Position numbers and translations under genes: made by a program | Shown: positions 9,923 to 17,240 of the stretch, in pieces | Layout of the letters: each line of letters opens with the position of its first letter | Numbering within the stretch: the first letter of the stretch is position 1 | Source of the DNA: Paenibacillus alkaliterrae | GTDB lineage: Bacteria; Bacillota; Bacilli; Paenibacillales; Paenibacillaceae | Direction of reading: 5' to 3' | NCBI RefSeq assembly: GCF_021532375.1 | Contig: NZ_JAKGAP010000027.1 | Span: forward strand, 1-64,000 | Length of the DNA: 64,000 bases | Notes under the pieces: model-generated | Databases searched by the model: none | What the model was told of the DNA's origin: nothing | Seen by the model: the letters and a program-made list of their open reading frames with translations, nothing else

Positions 9923-10687
9923 ATGAATTTATCCAATATTGCGGCACAATTGTATACGTTGCGGGATTATTGCAAGAATGAAGCCGATTTGGAGCAGACC
10001 TTGCATAAGGTGAAGGACATCGGCTATCAAGCGGTTCAAGTATCGGGCGTCGGACCGATCACGCCTGAGACAATCAAACGCATTGCGGATGAAGCGGGAC
10101 TTCGGATATGCGCGACGCATGTAAGCTACGATTCATTGGTGCAAGATTTTGAGGCAAATGTACAAAAGCATAAGCTGTGGAATTGTCCATACGTCGGAAT
10201 CGGAGGCTTGCCCGAGCAGTACCGTACGAACGCGGAAGGCTATGCGGCTTTTGCGAAGCAGGCTTCGGAAATCGGCAGACGCTTGAAGGAGCATGATCTG
10301 CAGTTCATATATCATAATCATCAGTTCGAGTTCGAGAAATTCGCGGGCAGAACCGGTATGGAAATTTTGAGAGAAGAGAGCGATCCGGAAGCATTCGGCT
10401 TCGAGCTCGATACGTACTGGGTACATGTGGGCGGAGTGAATCCGGTCGATATGATCTATCGTGTGAACGGCCGAATGGGCGTCGTTCATTTGAAGGACCT
10501 GGAAATCGTCGGTCATCAGCAGGTGTTTGCAGAGATTGGGGAAGGAAACCTGAATTTTAAGGATATTATTGCGGCATGCCGGGAAACCGGAGTGGAATGG
10601 TACGTTGTTGAGCAGGACGTGTGCAGGCGCGACCCGTTTGAAAGCTTAGCGATCAGTCTTCAAAATTTACGTCAGTTTATCCTCTAA
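9923..10687 (+). CDS. Sugar phosphate isomerase/epimerase, TIM-barrel (AP-endonuclease-2/xylose isomerase-like)
   Basis: This is a 254-residue one-domain TIM barrel of the family that includes IolE, hydroxypyruvate isomerase and ketose 3-epimerases. The opening NIAAQLYTLRDY is typical of this subgroup. Metal-ligand segments are visible as YHNH near 131, FELDTYW near 155, VHLKD near 187 and the closing WYVVEQD near 230. The exact sugar cannot be read from sequence. A ThuA-domain gene follows 38 bp downstream on the same strand; this pairing is common in uncharacterised sugar-oxidation loci, so they are probably co-transcribed. GAAGGCGGCGAAAGT precedes the ATG. Confidence 0.8.
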   Translation: MNLSNIAAQLYTLRDYCKNEADLEQTLHKVKDIGYQAVQVSGVGPITPETIKRIADEAGLRICATHVSYDSLVQDFEANVQKHKLWNCPYVGIGGLPEQYRTNAEGYAAFAKQASEIGRRLKEHDLQFIYHNHQFEFEKFAGRTGMEILREESDPEAFGFELDTYWVHVGGVNPVDMIYRVNGRMGVVHLKDLEIVGHQQVFAEIGEGNLNFKDIIAACRETGVEWYVVEQDVCRRDPFESLAISLQNLRQFIL

Positions 10688-10725
10688 GTTGTGGTATCGT
10701 ATATATCGACAGGGGGATGAGCTTT

Positions 10726-11370
10726 ATGAAGATCGGCATTATTTGCGATGATTATTGGCATCCGGGAACGACGGTTAAGCAGGGCTTAGAACCCTTGGGA
10801 ACCGAGGGCTTTCAATTTGAATTTATACAGCATGCGTCGGAGTGGACCCGGATATGGATGGATGGTCAGGATGCGGTCGTGCTTGCGAAATCGAATCAAA
10901 TCTCGGCCAGGGATAAGATGCCATGGCTAACGGATGAGATTCAAGCACACTTTGTTGACTATGTCGAGCAAGGAAAAGGGCTTCTCGTTCTTCATTCGGG
11001 AACCGTCGGCTATCGGGAAGAAAGGACCTTCTTCGAGCTGATTGGCGGGGTGTTCAACATGCATCCCGAGGCATGTCAGGTAACGATGTCCTACACGGAT
11101 GAAGCCATGCTGCCTATTGAAACGGCAAAAAGCTTTTCCATGCATGATGAGCATTACTATGTTGAGGTAATCGACGAGCGCATTCACGTGTTTCTGACCT
11201 CAACGTCAGAGCACGGTACTCAGCCGGCGGGCTGGGTACGGGAGCAAGGCAAGGGAAGAGTTTGCGTACTTACGCCGGGACATTTTCTGGAAGCGCTCAA
11301 GCATCCCGATTATCAGGCAGCGATTGCAGGCGCTCTCAAATGGTGCAGCGGATACCATAATAAGGTATGA
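10726..11370 (+). CDS. ThuA domain protein (trehalose-utilisation type)
   Basis: About 214 residues with the ThuA fold, related to class I glutamine amidotransferases. LLVLHSG and the C-terminal GRVCVLTPGH are characteristic. The ATG at 10726 is chosen because AGGGGG lies at the right distance; an in-frame ATG at 10717 directly abuts that sequence. ThuA in rhizobia is linked to trehalose/disaccharide 3-keto metabolism, but most family members are uncharacterised. A second ThuA protein lies at 21695-22423 next to a Gfo/Idh/MocA dehydrogenase, and these families often act together on keto-sugars. The substrate here is unknown. Confidence 0.75.
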   Translation: MKIGIICDDYWHPGTTVKQGLEPLGTEGFQFEFIQHASEWTRIWMDGQDAVVLAKSNQISARDKMPWLTDEIQAHFVDYVEQGKGLLVLHSGTVGYREERTFFELIGGVFNMHPEACQVTMSYTDEAMLPIETAKSFSMHDEHYYVEVIDERIHVFLTSTSEHGTQPAGWVREQGKGRVCVLTPGHFLEALKHPDYQAAIAGALKWCSGYHNKV

Positions 11371-11447
11371 TTGAACTATGAATGGGGGTTGCGTTACCCG
11401 GCCGACCAATAAGACTTCTTCGGACTGTTACATAATCTTTTTCTATA

Positions 11448-11479
11448 AAGAGCAGGACGCCGCAGGGTATCCTGCTCTT
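11448..11479. terminator. Hairpin, probable terminator after the ThuA gene
   Basis: AAGAGCAGGA and TCCTGCTCTT form a 10-bp stem with a 12-nt loop. No T run follows on the plus strand; the minus-strand side is somewhat T-rich. The rest of 11371-11621 contains nothing else I recognise apart from TATACT near 11577, which could be the -10 of the next gene. Confidence 0.5.
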
Positions 11480-11621
11480 CATCGTTGCTCAGGACTGCGG
11501 TTAGACAAGCCAGAAAGGTGGAATGATTAATCCTCCTTAGAAAGAGGCTTTACGTTTTTAAAGGCAGGATTAATGGTATACTGGTAAGCAACGGACACAG
11601 AAAGCATATTGGAGTGATGAA

Positions 11622-11840
11622 ATGAGCAGTACGAAGGGCAAGGGCGGGACAGGCAGAGGAACGGGCAAAAAGGGCTGGAACCGCTGGCAGGCCAGCGCCA
11701 AGAAGAAGGCAGCGCCCAAAATATTCGGCAGGAATCTTGCTTCTAAAGCAGCGGATGGCGATAAAGGGAACGGCGGTAGTAAAGGTGCTGGCCCGGTTAG
11801 AGGCAGCAGTGTGAATAAAGGCAGTAACCCGGCAAAGTAA
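11622..11840 (+). CDS. Small basic Lys/Gly-rich protein of unknown function
   Basis: The 72-residue product is rich in lysine, glycine, serine and alanine, with no hydrophobic segment and no motif I recognise. A ribosome-binding site (GGAGTGATGAA) precedes the ATG and a -10-like TATACT lies about 40 bp upstream, so it is probably expressed. The composition suggests a disordered, nucleic-acid- or polyanion-binding peptide, but that is inference. It does not match the small acid-soluble spore protein consensus. Confidence 0.55.
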   Translation: MSSTKGKGGTGRGTGKKGWNRWQASAKKKAAPKIFGRNLASKAADGDKGNGGSKGAGPVRGSSVNKGSNPAK

Positions 11841-11913
11841 GTCCAGTTACGCAATAGTTATAAGGATGAACGACCGCAGCTTCACTGTAATGTGAAGCCT
11901 GTGGTTTTTCTGT

Positions 11914-11941
11914 TTGCATTCCAAGCTGATATCATTAAAAT
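11914..11941 (+). promoter_or_regulatory. SigA-type promoter of the CE7 esterase gene
   Basis: TTGCAT (11914-11919) and TAAAAT (11936-11941) are separated by 16 bp. The cre box at 11944-11958 lies immediately downstream. Confidence 0.5.
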
Positions 11942-11943
11942 AG

Positions 11944-11958
11944 AGCTAGCGCTTTCAA
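11944..11958 (-). promoter_or_regulatory. CcpA cre box upstream of the CE7 esterase gene
   Basis: Read on the minus strand, TTGAAAGCGCTAGCT fits the Bacillus cre consensus WTGNAANCGNWNNCW at every position. It lies just after the -10 and 48 bp before the start codon, a position expected to give carbon catabolite repression. Confidence 0.55.
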
Positions 11959-12005
11959 GAAGAAGGCCGATATTTCGAATTTTTTCAATATCAGGAGGTA
12001 GAAGA

Positions 12006-12965
12006 ATGCCGTTAGTAGACATGCCTTTAGACAAGCTGAAAAATTATGAGGGACTAAACCCGCGTCCAGACGATTTCGATGTCTATTGGGAGCGGGCGCT
12101 TGCTGAAATGAGAGCAGTCGATCCGCAAATCGAGCTTGTTCCCAGCTCCTTTCAAGTCCCATACGCAGAGTGCTTCGATTTGTATTTTACCGGCGTGCGC
12201 GATGCCCGTATTCATGCGAAATACATAAGACCGAAGAACGTGACTGAGCCGCATCCGGCCGTGCTGCAATTTCATGGCTACACAGGCCATTCGGGCCATT
12301 GGCAGGATAAGCTTGGTTATGCAGCCCTTGGCTTTTCGTTCTTTTCCCTAGACTGCCGCGGCCAAGGCGGACAATCGGAAGATACGGGGGGCGTCAAAGG
12401 GAATACGCATCACGGGCATATTATTCGCGGCCTGGATGACCATCCGGATCAACTGCTGTTCCGTCATATCTATCTGGACACGGCTCAGCTGGCTGCTATT
12501 GCGATGCAAATGCCGGAGGTCGATCCGGATCGCGTTATGGCGATGGGGGGCTCGCAGGGCGGCGCCCTGACGATCGCCTGCGCCGCGTTAGAGCCGCGGA
12601 TTAAGAAGCTCGCACCCGTTTTTCCGTTTCTAAGCGATTACAGACGCGTGTGGCAAATGGATTTGGCTAAGGATGCTTACGCGGAGCTGCGTACATTTTT
12701 CCGCCATTTCGACCCGCAGCATAAGTGGGAAGAGGAGATTTTTACGAAGCTGGGCTACATCGACATCCAGCATCTGGCCTCGCGGATCCAGGGTGAGGTT
12801 CTCTTCGGAATAGGATTGATGGATACGATTTGTCCGCCCTCCACCCAGTTTGCGGTTTATAATAAAATTTCGGCAGAGAAGCGGATGGAAATTTATCCGG
12901 ATTTCGGACATGAGGATTTGCCTGGCTTTGCCGACATGACGATGCAGTTTTTCCTGGAGGAATAG
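12006..12965 (+). CDS. Acetylxylan esterase / cephalosporin-C deacetylase (CE7)
   Basis: CE7 enzymes are cytoplasmic, usually hexameric alpha/beta-hydrolases that remove acetyl groups from imported xylo-oligosaccharides. The ATG at 12006 follows AGGAGG and gives the canonical N-terminus PLVDMPLDKLKNYEG; the total of 319 residues is the usual length. The family motifs are present: RGQGG near 117-121, GGSQGG with nucleophile Ser about 182, Asp about 273 in LMDTICPPS, and His about 302 in FGHEDLPG. There is no signal peptide. The gene is monocistronic, with its own promoter and cre box. The stop codon is followed within a few bases by remnants of other genes. Confidence 0.9.
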   Translation: MPLVDMPLDKLKNYEGLNPRPDDFDVYWERALAEMRAVDPQIELVPSSFQVPYAECFDLYFTGVRDARIHAKYIRPKNVTEPHPAVLQFHGYTGHSGHWQDKLGYAALGFSFFSLDCRGQGGQSEDTGGVKGNTHHGHIIRGLDDHPDQLLFRHIYLDTAQLAAIAMQMPEVDPDRVMAMGGSQGGALTIACAALEPRIKKLAPVFPFLSDYRRVWQMDLAKDAYAELRTFFRHFDPQHKWEEEIFTKLGYIDIQHLASRIQGEVLFGIGLMDTICPPSTQFAVYNKISAEKRMEIYPDFGHEDLPGFADMTMQFFLEE

Positions 12966-12969
12966 AAAT

Positions 12970-13017
12970 TTAATTCACTTCATGGGGGATCGTGATTTGC
13001 ACCACGGTACCCCATGA
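12970..13017 (-). pseudogene. C-terminal scrap of a sensor histidine kinase
   Basis: The minus strand encodes SSWGTVVQITIPHEVN followed by a stop, which resembles the last strand of YesM-type histidine kinases (GTxVxxxIP ending). The upstream part is gone, replaced by an esterase remnant on the other strand. The fragment is too short for certainty. Confidence 0.3.
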
Positions 13018-13035
13018 GGATTTGCTTCGAATTAG

Positions 13036-13306
13036 CCGGAAGAGATGCGTGTTCCGCCGGCTGTCGCGAATAGCTGGGAGGAGCTGCTGCATAGGGACGG
13101 GGCGGAGGACAAGCTGCTCTTTTTCGACAAGGAGGAGCCCGTTTTGGATGAAACCGTCGTCGGTCACCGGGCGATCGGCGTTGTGTACCACCCTCAGCGG
13201 GAAAGAGGCAATTACGTTCCTACCGTCATTTCGTTATAACGTCTTTATTTACATCGATCAGACGAAAGCATTGTCTCCGCTCGCGGTGGAGCCCGTCAAG
13301 GTTTGA
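13036..13306 (+). pseudogene. Erythromycin esterase family protein, C-terminal remnant
   Basis: Two plus-strand frames together give the end of an erythromycin esterase-like protein. The first runs from about 13036 (PEEMRVPPA, SWEELLH, EDKLLFF) to HRAIGVVYHP and NYVPTVISL, ending at a stop near 13237. After a frame change it continues as RYNVFIYIDQTKAL up to a stop at 13304. The motif pair RAIGVVY-P...NYVP and YIDxTxAL is typical of the family C-terminus. All upstream catalytic parts are missing and a stop directly precedes the fragment. It is a dead gene piece facing the AHSA1 remnant. Confidence 0.6.
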
Positions 13307-13309
13307 TGA

Positions 13310-13943
13310 AAACGAGAATAGCAACTAAAATGACAACGGTGTTTTCGGTTGGCGGATTCATGCTCTACGAAGCCTAAATAGCGAAGGCTAAATAAAGCTT
13401 GCTCATATTCATTTTTGAAAAAATCTTCGCCAGCACTCTTAAGTACCTGATTGCTGAGCGCCGCCAACCGCTCTGGGCCGATTTGTTGAATAAGCGCATA
13501 TAAGGACAGCATGTCCTTCAAACCTCCGAACATTAAATTCCGGCCATGCTCCGAGCCGCTGTGGTATTCTCCAAGTGCTTTCTCGATATCGGCTTCTGAC
13601 CAGCTTGCCTCGTGAGGCACGTTGATGACTTGCGTAAACGTCTTTTCGCAGCCTTTCTCCAGCGCTTTGAGCTCTACTGTAAGACGGTCGGTCGATTCGC
13701 TGAATTAAGGCATTTGGAAGGTGAAGGCCAGGAGGTTCGGACGTTCGATTTCCAAATATTCTCCTCAACAATGGTCTATCTCCCTCCTGCGAAAGGTTCG
13801 TTTACCGCTAACTTATTGGTGCCTTCATTGATCATCAGCCATCTTCTCATCATGACAGGGTTTATCCACGCATCAAATACTCTTTCAGTCGGCACTTCAA
13901 ATTGGCGAACCATTACCAAAGTGGTTTGGGATACATTAGCCAT
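13310..13943 (-). pseudogene. AHSA1/SRPBCC domain protein, inactivated
   Basis: The start at 13943 opens with MANVSQTTLVMVRQFEVP and RVFDAWINP, typical of AHSA1-like SRPBCC proteins. The frame is broken by TAG at 13778-13776, where the family has tryptophan (GGxWT). A deletion with frameshift follows before EYLEIERPN, then a TAA at 13707-13705 where CAA would fit (MPQFSES). After it come STDRLTVELK, KTFTQVINVPHE and SEHGRNLMFGGLK. A further open stretch continues to about 13310 and includes GEDFFKNEYEQALFSLRYLG; I do not recognise it, and it may be a separate gene piece. An ArsR remnant upstream on the same strand fits the common ArsR-AHSA1 operon. Confidence 0.65.
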
Positions 13944-13985
13944 TAGAAAACATAACGGCCTGTCGCCTGCCGGATTATCAACGTG

Positions 13986-14172
13986 TAACGGACATGAGAG
14001 ACACTAATTCAAAGAAAACCACTGTTATCGAAATCTAACGGACGTGAGGAACGTTATTTCCAATAAATCAAAGGGAATATGGCAAAAATCGGTCCCATAA
14101 GACTTCTCATGTCCGTTAGATTTTTCGAATACCTCATTTTGGGATGATAACGCCTCAGACGTCCGTTAACCG
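13986..14172. repeat. Intergenic repeat built on TAACGGACRTGAG, two direct and two inverted copies
   Basis: The motif reads forward near 13986 and 14037 and backward near 14111 (CTCATGTCCGTTAG) and 14153 (CAGACGTCCGTTAA). The two inward-facing pairs allow large hairpins. The block separates the ArsR remnant from the AHSA1 remnant, which are normally adjacent or overlapping. Confidence 0.55.
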
Positions 14173-14239
14173 TTAGCCTACGGAGCAAAACGCGGGCTAG
14201 CTGCTCGTTCCGTAAGAACACTGTTTACGGAACATTCTA

Positions 14240-14404
14240 CTAGTGCTTCTCCTTTTCGTCTTTTTTCAGCTCACGTTCAAGCGCGTCAAATTGATTATTC
14301 CAAAATTGTTCGTAAAAATACAGCCATTTGCTTGCCGCGGCTAGCACTTGCCGATCAAGGGAGCAGATATGCGTCCGCCCGGCAACCGAACGGTGCAGCA
14401 GATC
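14240..14404 (-). pseudogene. ArsR-family HTH regulator, C-terminal remnant
   Basis: The last 54 codons remain open to TAG at 14242-14240. Visible are the end of the winged-helix wing (LLHRSVAGRTHICSL) and the C-terminal helix (KWLYFYEQFWNNQFDALER), as in ArsR regulators paired with AHSA1 proteins. The N-terminal helix-turn-helix is absent: the homology stops where the TnpB element region begins. Insertion of that element is a plausible cause of the loss. Confidence 0.6.
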
Positions 14405-14443
14405 GAGAGAGCTTTAATCGTGAACAATATTGGAGGCATCTTA

Positions 14444-15731
14444 ATGAGTAAACGCTATCGCATTACAAGAGCATTTCAGGAAACGGGCAATTCGGCGCAA
14501 ACCATTTCGTACACTGGAGGAGCATATCGATGCGATGAACGAACGGCTGAGCGAGAAGAATCGTTCCCATCCCTTCAAGCTGCCTTCCAAGGAGAAGTCA
14601 TTTGTTTCTTACAACTTCTTGGATGCCTTGTTCAAAGTGATGGATCAAATCGACTATCGAGCCCTCCCCGCGCAGAGCAGTCAAGGCATCATGAAGATTG
14701 CGTTTCAAAACTGGCTTTCTTTCTTCGCCAGTATGAAGGACTACCGAAAGCATCCCGGGAAATACAAGGGAAAGCCCAATGTACCGGGATATGCCCACAG
14801 TAAAGTGAAAGAAGTCGTGTTCTCCAACCAGGATTGCGTGATTAAAGAACAGAAGTATCTTAAACTTCCGAAGACCAAGCTGCAGCTTAATATCGGTAAG
14901 CTAGGCTGTACAGGCGGACAACTGAAGCAGGTGCGTGTGGTGCCGAGCCATGGCCGGTATGTCGTCGAAATGGTCTTCTCATATCCAATAGAAAAGAAGG
15001 AAGCAGCGAAAGAAAACGCGCTTGCGATTGATCTTGGCATTGAAAATCTTGCAACCATCGTTACGACTACCGGTTCGAAACCGATGCTCGTGAAGGGCAA
15101 GATGATCAAAGCGATGAATCAATATTACAACAAGATGAAAGCTCATGATATCGGCATTCTTCGTCAGGGCAAGAAACCGTGTGAAGGAACCCATACGTCC
15201 AGCCGATTGGAACGCTTGCATCTGAAGCGCCATCACCGGATCAAAGACTTGTTCCACAAAGTAAGCCGTCATATCGTTAAAATGGCCGTGGAGCAACAGA
15301 TCGGCACAATCGTTATCGGGTAAAACGATGGATGGAAGCAAGCGTCCGCGATCGGACGGCGAAACAATCAGCCTTTCTGTCACATCCCGCATCAGATGCT
15401 CATATCGATGATCCAGTATAAAGCGGCTGAACAGGGAATAGCCGTTAGGTTGACCGAAGAAGCGTACACCTCGAAAGCCAGCTTCCTCGATCAAGACCCA
15501 TTGCCGCATTATGATGAAGAGAGGATATGGATCTTCTCTGGCAAGCGAATGTATCGAGGGCTGTATAAGAGTGCGAAAGGCCTGATTCATGCCGATGTGA
15601 ACGGCGCAGCGAACATTATGCGTAAAGTATTCCCAAACGTATCCGCACTAGGAACGGATGGGATAGAGGGGCCCAATGGTAACCAGACCATCAATGTGTC
15701 AACTCCACTGATGTTAAGCATCCTGAAGTAA
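14444..15731 (+). pseudogene. tnpB: TnpB (IS200/IS605 OrfB), frameshifted and interrupted by one stop codon
   Basis: TnpB is the RNA-guided endonuclease carried by IS200/IS605-type elements. The ATG at 14444 follows GGAGG and encodes SKRYRITRAFQETGNSAQT. The frame then shifts near 14510 to continue as LEEHIDAMNERLSEKN, and stays open to TAA at 15321-15323. Reading continues in the same frame with NDGWKQAS, so the stop probably replaces an AAA lysine. RuvC-I (AIDLGIENLAT) and RuvC-III (HADVNGAANIM) aspartates are present. The EEAYTSKASF segment takes the place of the usual zinc ribbon: no CxxC is seen. This fits the TnpB group reported to have a relocated catalytic glutamate. No TnpA was found. 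Confidence 0.75.
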
Positions 15732-15752
15732 GTAAGGATGATACATCAGAAA

Positions 15753-15801
15753 CCCCCACTTCAGCCGAAGCAACAGCATCGGTAAGTGGCGGGAGTATTC
15801 A
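15753..15801 (+). mobile_element. Imperfect hairpin, probable right end of the TnpB element
   Basis: CCCCCACTT (15753-15761) can pair with AAGTGGCGGG (15784-15793), followed by AGTATTCA. This resembles the IS200/IS605 right-end arrangement in which the 3' part of tnpB plus the right end specify the guide RNA. Without an intact copy the boundary is approximate, and the left end was not resolved. Confidence 0.4.
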
Positions 15802-15930
15802 TAAGACTATGAAATGTCGAAATATACGTAGTGACGACTGGCATTAGGTTCTATAATAATCATATGGGTTCGGGGAAGCAAAGCGGCCCCTCCTATTTGC
15901 ATAAGGCGAGGAGGCATCATGTTTTGAACG

Positions 15931-16170
15931 ACGGAGCTTGGCATGGTGCAGCCGGGAGAGTTTATTCCGCTTGTGCAGGGAATCTTACACGCCAGCGGGT
16001 TATGTCCGGCTTTTCTGTGTCTGGAAATAACGGAAGGCATGGTCGTCAACCATTTGAACGTTTGATTTGTATAAGCAGGTCGTGGCGGAGGGCGCAGAAA
16101 CGGAAAAGCAGCGCGAGCATTTAGTAAGGCTGGGCTGCGACAAGGCACAAGGCTATTACTTTAACTATAT
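15931..16170 (+). pseudogene. EAL-domain (cyclic-di-GMP phosphodiesterase) remnant
   Basis: Two pieces in different frames match the second half of an EAL domain. The first (15931-16066) reads TELGMVQPGEFIPL, then ILHASGLCPAFLCLEITEGM. The second (from about 16082) reads VAEGAETEKQREHLVRLGCD followed by KAQGYYF. The catalytic ExLxR start, the central barrel strands and the DDFGTG loop are missing, so the remnant carries internal deletions and cannot be active. Confidence 0.6.
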
Positions 16171-16231
16171 CGGTCAGAAGTCCCCTTCCTCCTTAGGTGG
16201 GGGATGAATGACGCATTCCCCCTGTAAGAGA

Positions 16232-16269
16232 CGGGTAGGAAAAAGAGAAAAATGAACTACCGTTTTTTT
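16232..16269 (+). terminator. Possible terminator before the LexA-box region
   Basis: CGGGTAG (16232-16238) pairs with CTACCG (16257-16262), one G bulging, followed by seven T. The stem is short and the loop long. Confidence 0.35.
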
Positions 16270-16300
16270 GTGGAAATTTTCGTAAATATACCTCCAAATA

Positions 16301-16343
16301 CGAACATATGTGTGGTATGATAGATATATCAAACGTATGTTCG
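16301..16343 (+). promoter_or_regulatory. Promoter flanked by two LexA/DinR (SOS) boxes
   Basis: CAAACGTATGTTCG (16330-16343) is, on the other strand, a full match to the Bacillus LexA consensus CGAACRNRYGTTYG. CGAACATATGTGTG (16301-16314) matches with one change. A good -10 (TATGAT, 16316-16321) lies between them and no clear -35 is seen. Two operators around a promoter are typical of SOS-induced genes in this group. Confidence 0.6.
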
Positions 16344-16353
16344 ATAGGGGGTG

Positions 16354-16434
16354 ATGACCGTGATTCGAGGTCAAATTGTGCCTTTTCAAAATTTCGATGT
16401 GGAAACGAAGATCAAGTATCTACGGATTGCGTAA
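16354..16434 (+). CDS. Short ORF (26 codons) under the SOS promoter; probably a gene start cut off
   Basis: The ATG at 16354 follows AGGGGG at a short distance and reads TVIRGQIVPFQNFDVE before TAA at 16432-16434. I do not recognise the sequence. Because the frame closes exactly where the structured segment at 16431-16637 begins, it may be the 5' end of an SOS gene interrupted by an insertion. Another open frame of 116 codons (16376-16726) runs through the structured segment but has no ribosome-binding site and looks incidental. Confidence 0.3.
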   Translation: MTVIRGQIVPFQNFDVETKIKYLRIA

Positions 16435-16637
16435 GCAAAAAGTAGTAGATGGGCTGTTCCGCCCCATGTGTGCGAAGACACATGTTGCTTACTTAGGCAG
16501 CTTCGATGACACCCCTGCCTCCGAGTATGGAGTAGAGTTGGCAAACCCAATTCTACAAAGTTGCATGGAAGATGCTGGTGGTAAGAAGACCCGACTTCAA
16601 CTTGTGATAACAAGTAAGTCGGGGAGGTTCACCAAGC
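16431..16637 (+). ncRNA. Candidate structured RNA of unknown class
   Basis: Several strong helices can be drawn by eye. P1 GTAAGCAA (16431) pairs with TTGCTTAC (16485) and closes a three-way junction holding GGGC/GCCC (16451/16461) and CATGTGT/ACACATG (16465/16478). Then AGGCAG/CTGCCT (16495/16515); GTAGAGTTGG/CCAATTCTAC (16532/16547, one G-U); CCCGACTT/AAGTCGGG (16590/16616) with inner ACTTGT/ACAAGT and a GATA loop. Finally GCTGGTG (16574) pairs with CACCAAGC (16630), one A bulging, enclosing the previous helix. Nearly every block has a partner, unlike chance sequence. The HEARO/omega RNA of IscB elements is my leading guess, but no iscB ORF follows. The 3' side joins the lplA remnant. Confidence 0.5.
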
Positions 16638-16695
16638 CGCTCCCTTTGGATGAATTCAAACAACTCCTGACCGACGGACGTCTCCCGTTAAAAGT

Positions 16696-17108
16696 AAAGG
16701 CTGATCGCCGTAGATGGCGGCGCTGACGATCATGCCATCCTCTACCTGAAGGCGGATATCGAACGTGCCTGCACATGCAAACGCCGCTTCAACTACACGT
16801 TGAAGGCAGGAGAACGGCCGTAGTTCCATTCCCAGCTTGGTAACGCTCTTCTGCAAGCTTTTGCACATTTACCCAGTCCTGCTCGCTAAGCTCTTAGAAA
16901 GGGATTTGCTCTTGATCTCCGAAAATCGATTGCAGCAGGCTTTGTCTGAACTGCTGACCGTATTCTGATTCTTGCCAATGATGATCGACGGCTCGTTGAT
17001 GTAGAAGAGCAGGTAGTCCTCGTTATCAGGAAGCGAGCGCAATATATATTCCTCTAATGCCAGGTTTATCGACGGATCGGTAATGCCCTTATTGCTAATG
17101 AAACGCAT
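16696..17108 (-). pseudogene. lplA: Lipoate-protein ligase, internally deleted
   Basis: The start at 17108 gives the normal N-terminus of lipoate-protein ligases (MRFISNKGITDPSINLALEE, then FYINEPSIIIGKNQNT). After residue 46 the gene jumps to the accessory C-terminal region: QFRQSLLQSIFGDQEQIPF, an in-frame stop, ELSEQDWVNVQKLAEERYQA. A frameshift leads to WEWNYGRSPAFNV and another to GTFDIRLQVEDGMIVSAAIYG. The central catalytic part (RRxSGGGxVYHD region) is missing, so it cannot make lipoyl-AMP. The last residues are cut off where the structured segment begins. Confidence 0.75.
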
Positions 17109-17240
17109 CGTTCTTCTTCTCCTCCTGCAGGCAAGCTCGTATGGGAATTATACTCGTCCGATAAGCCGCTTTTCAAACCTGCCAAGCAAAAAAACATCCG
17201 TACGGACGGTGATGTCCGTACGAATGCTCCTGTCATTTGT

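Noticed and set aside
11892..12005. N-terminal extension of the CE7 esterase
   Set aside because: It would include the promoter and cre box; the ATG at 12006 has AGGAGG and the canonical N-terminus.
16376..16726. 116-codon open frame through the structured segment
   Set aside because: No ribosome-binding site, no recognisable domain, and it overlaps both the RNA helices and the lplA remnant. The pairing pattern explains the sequence better.
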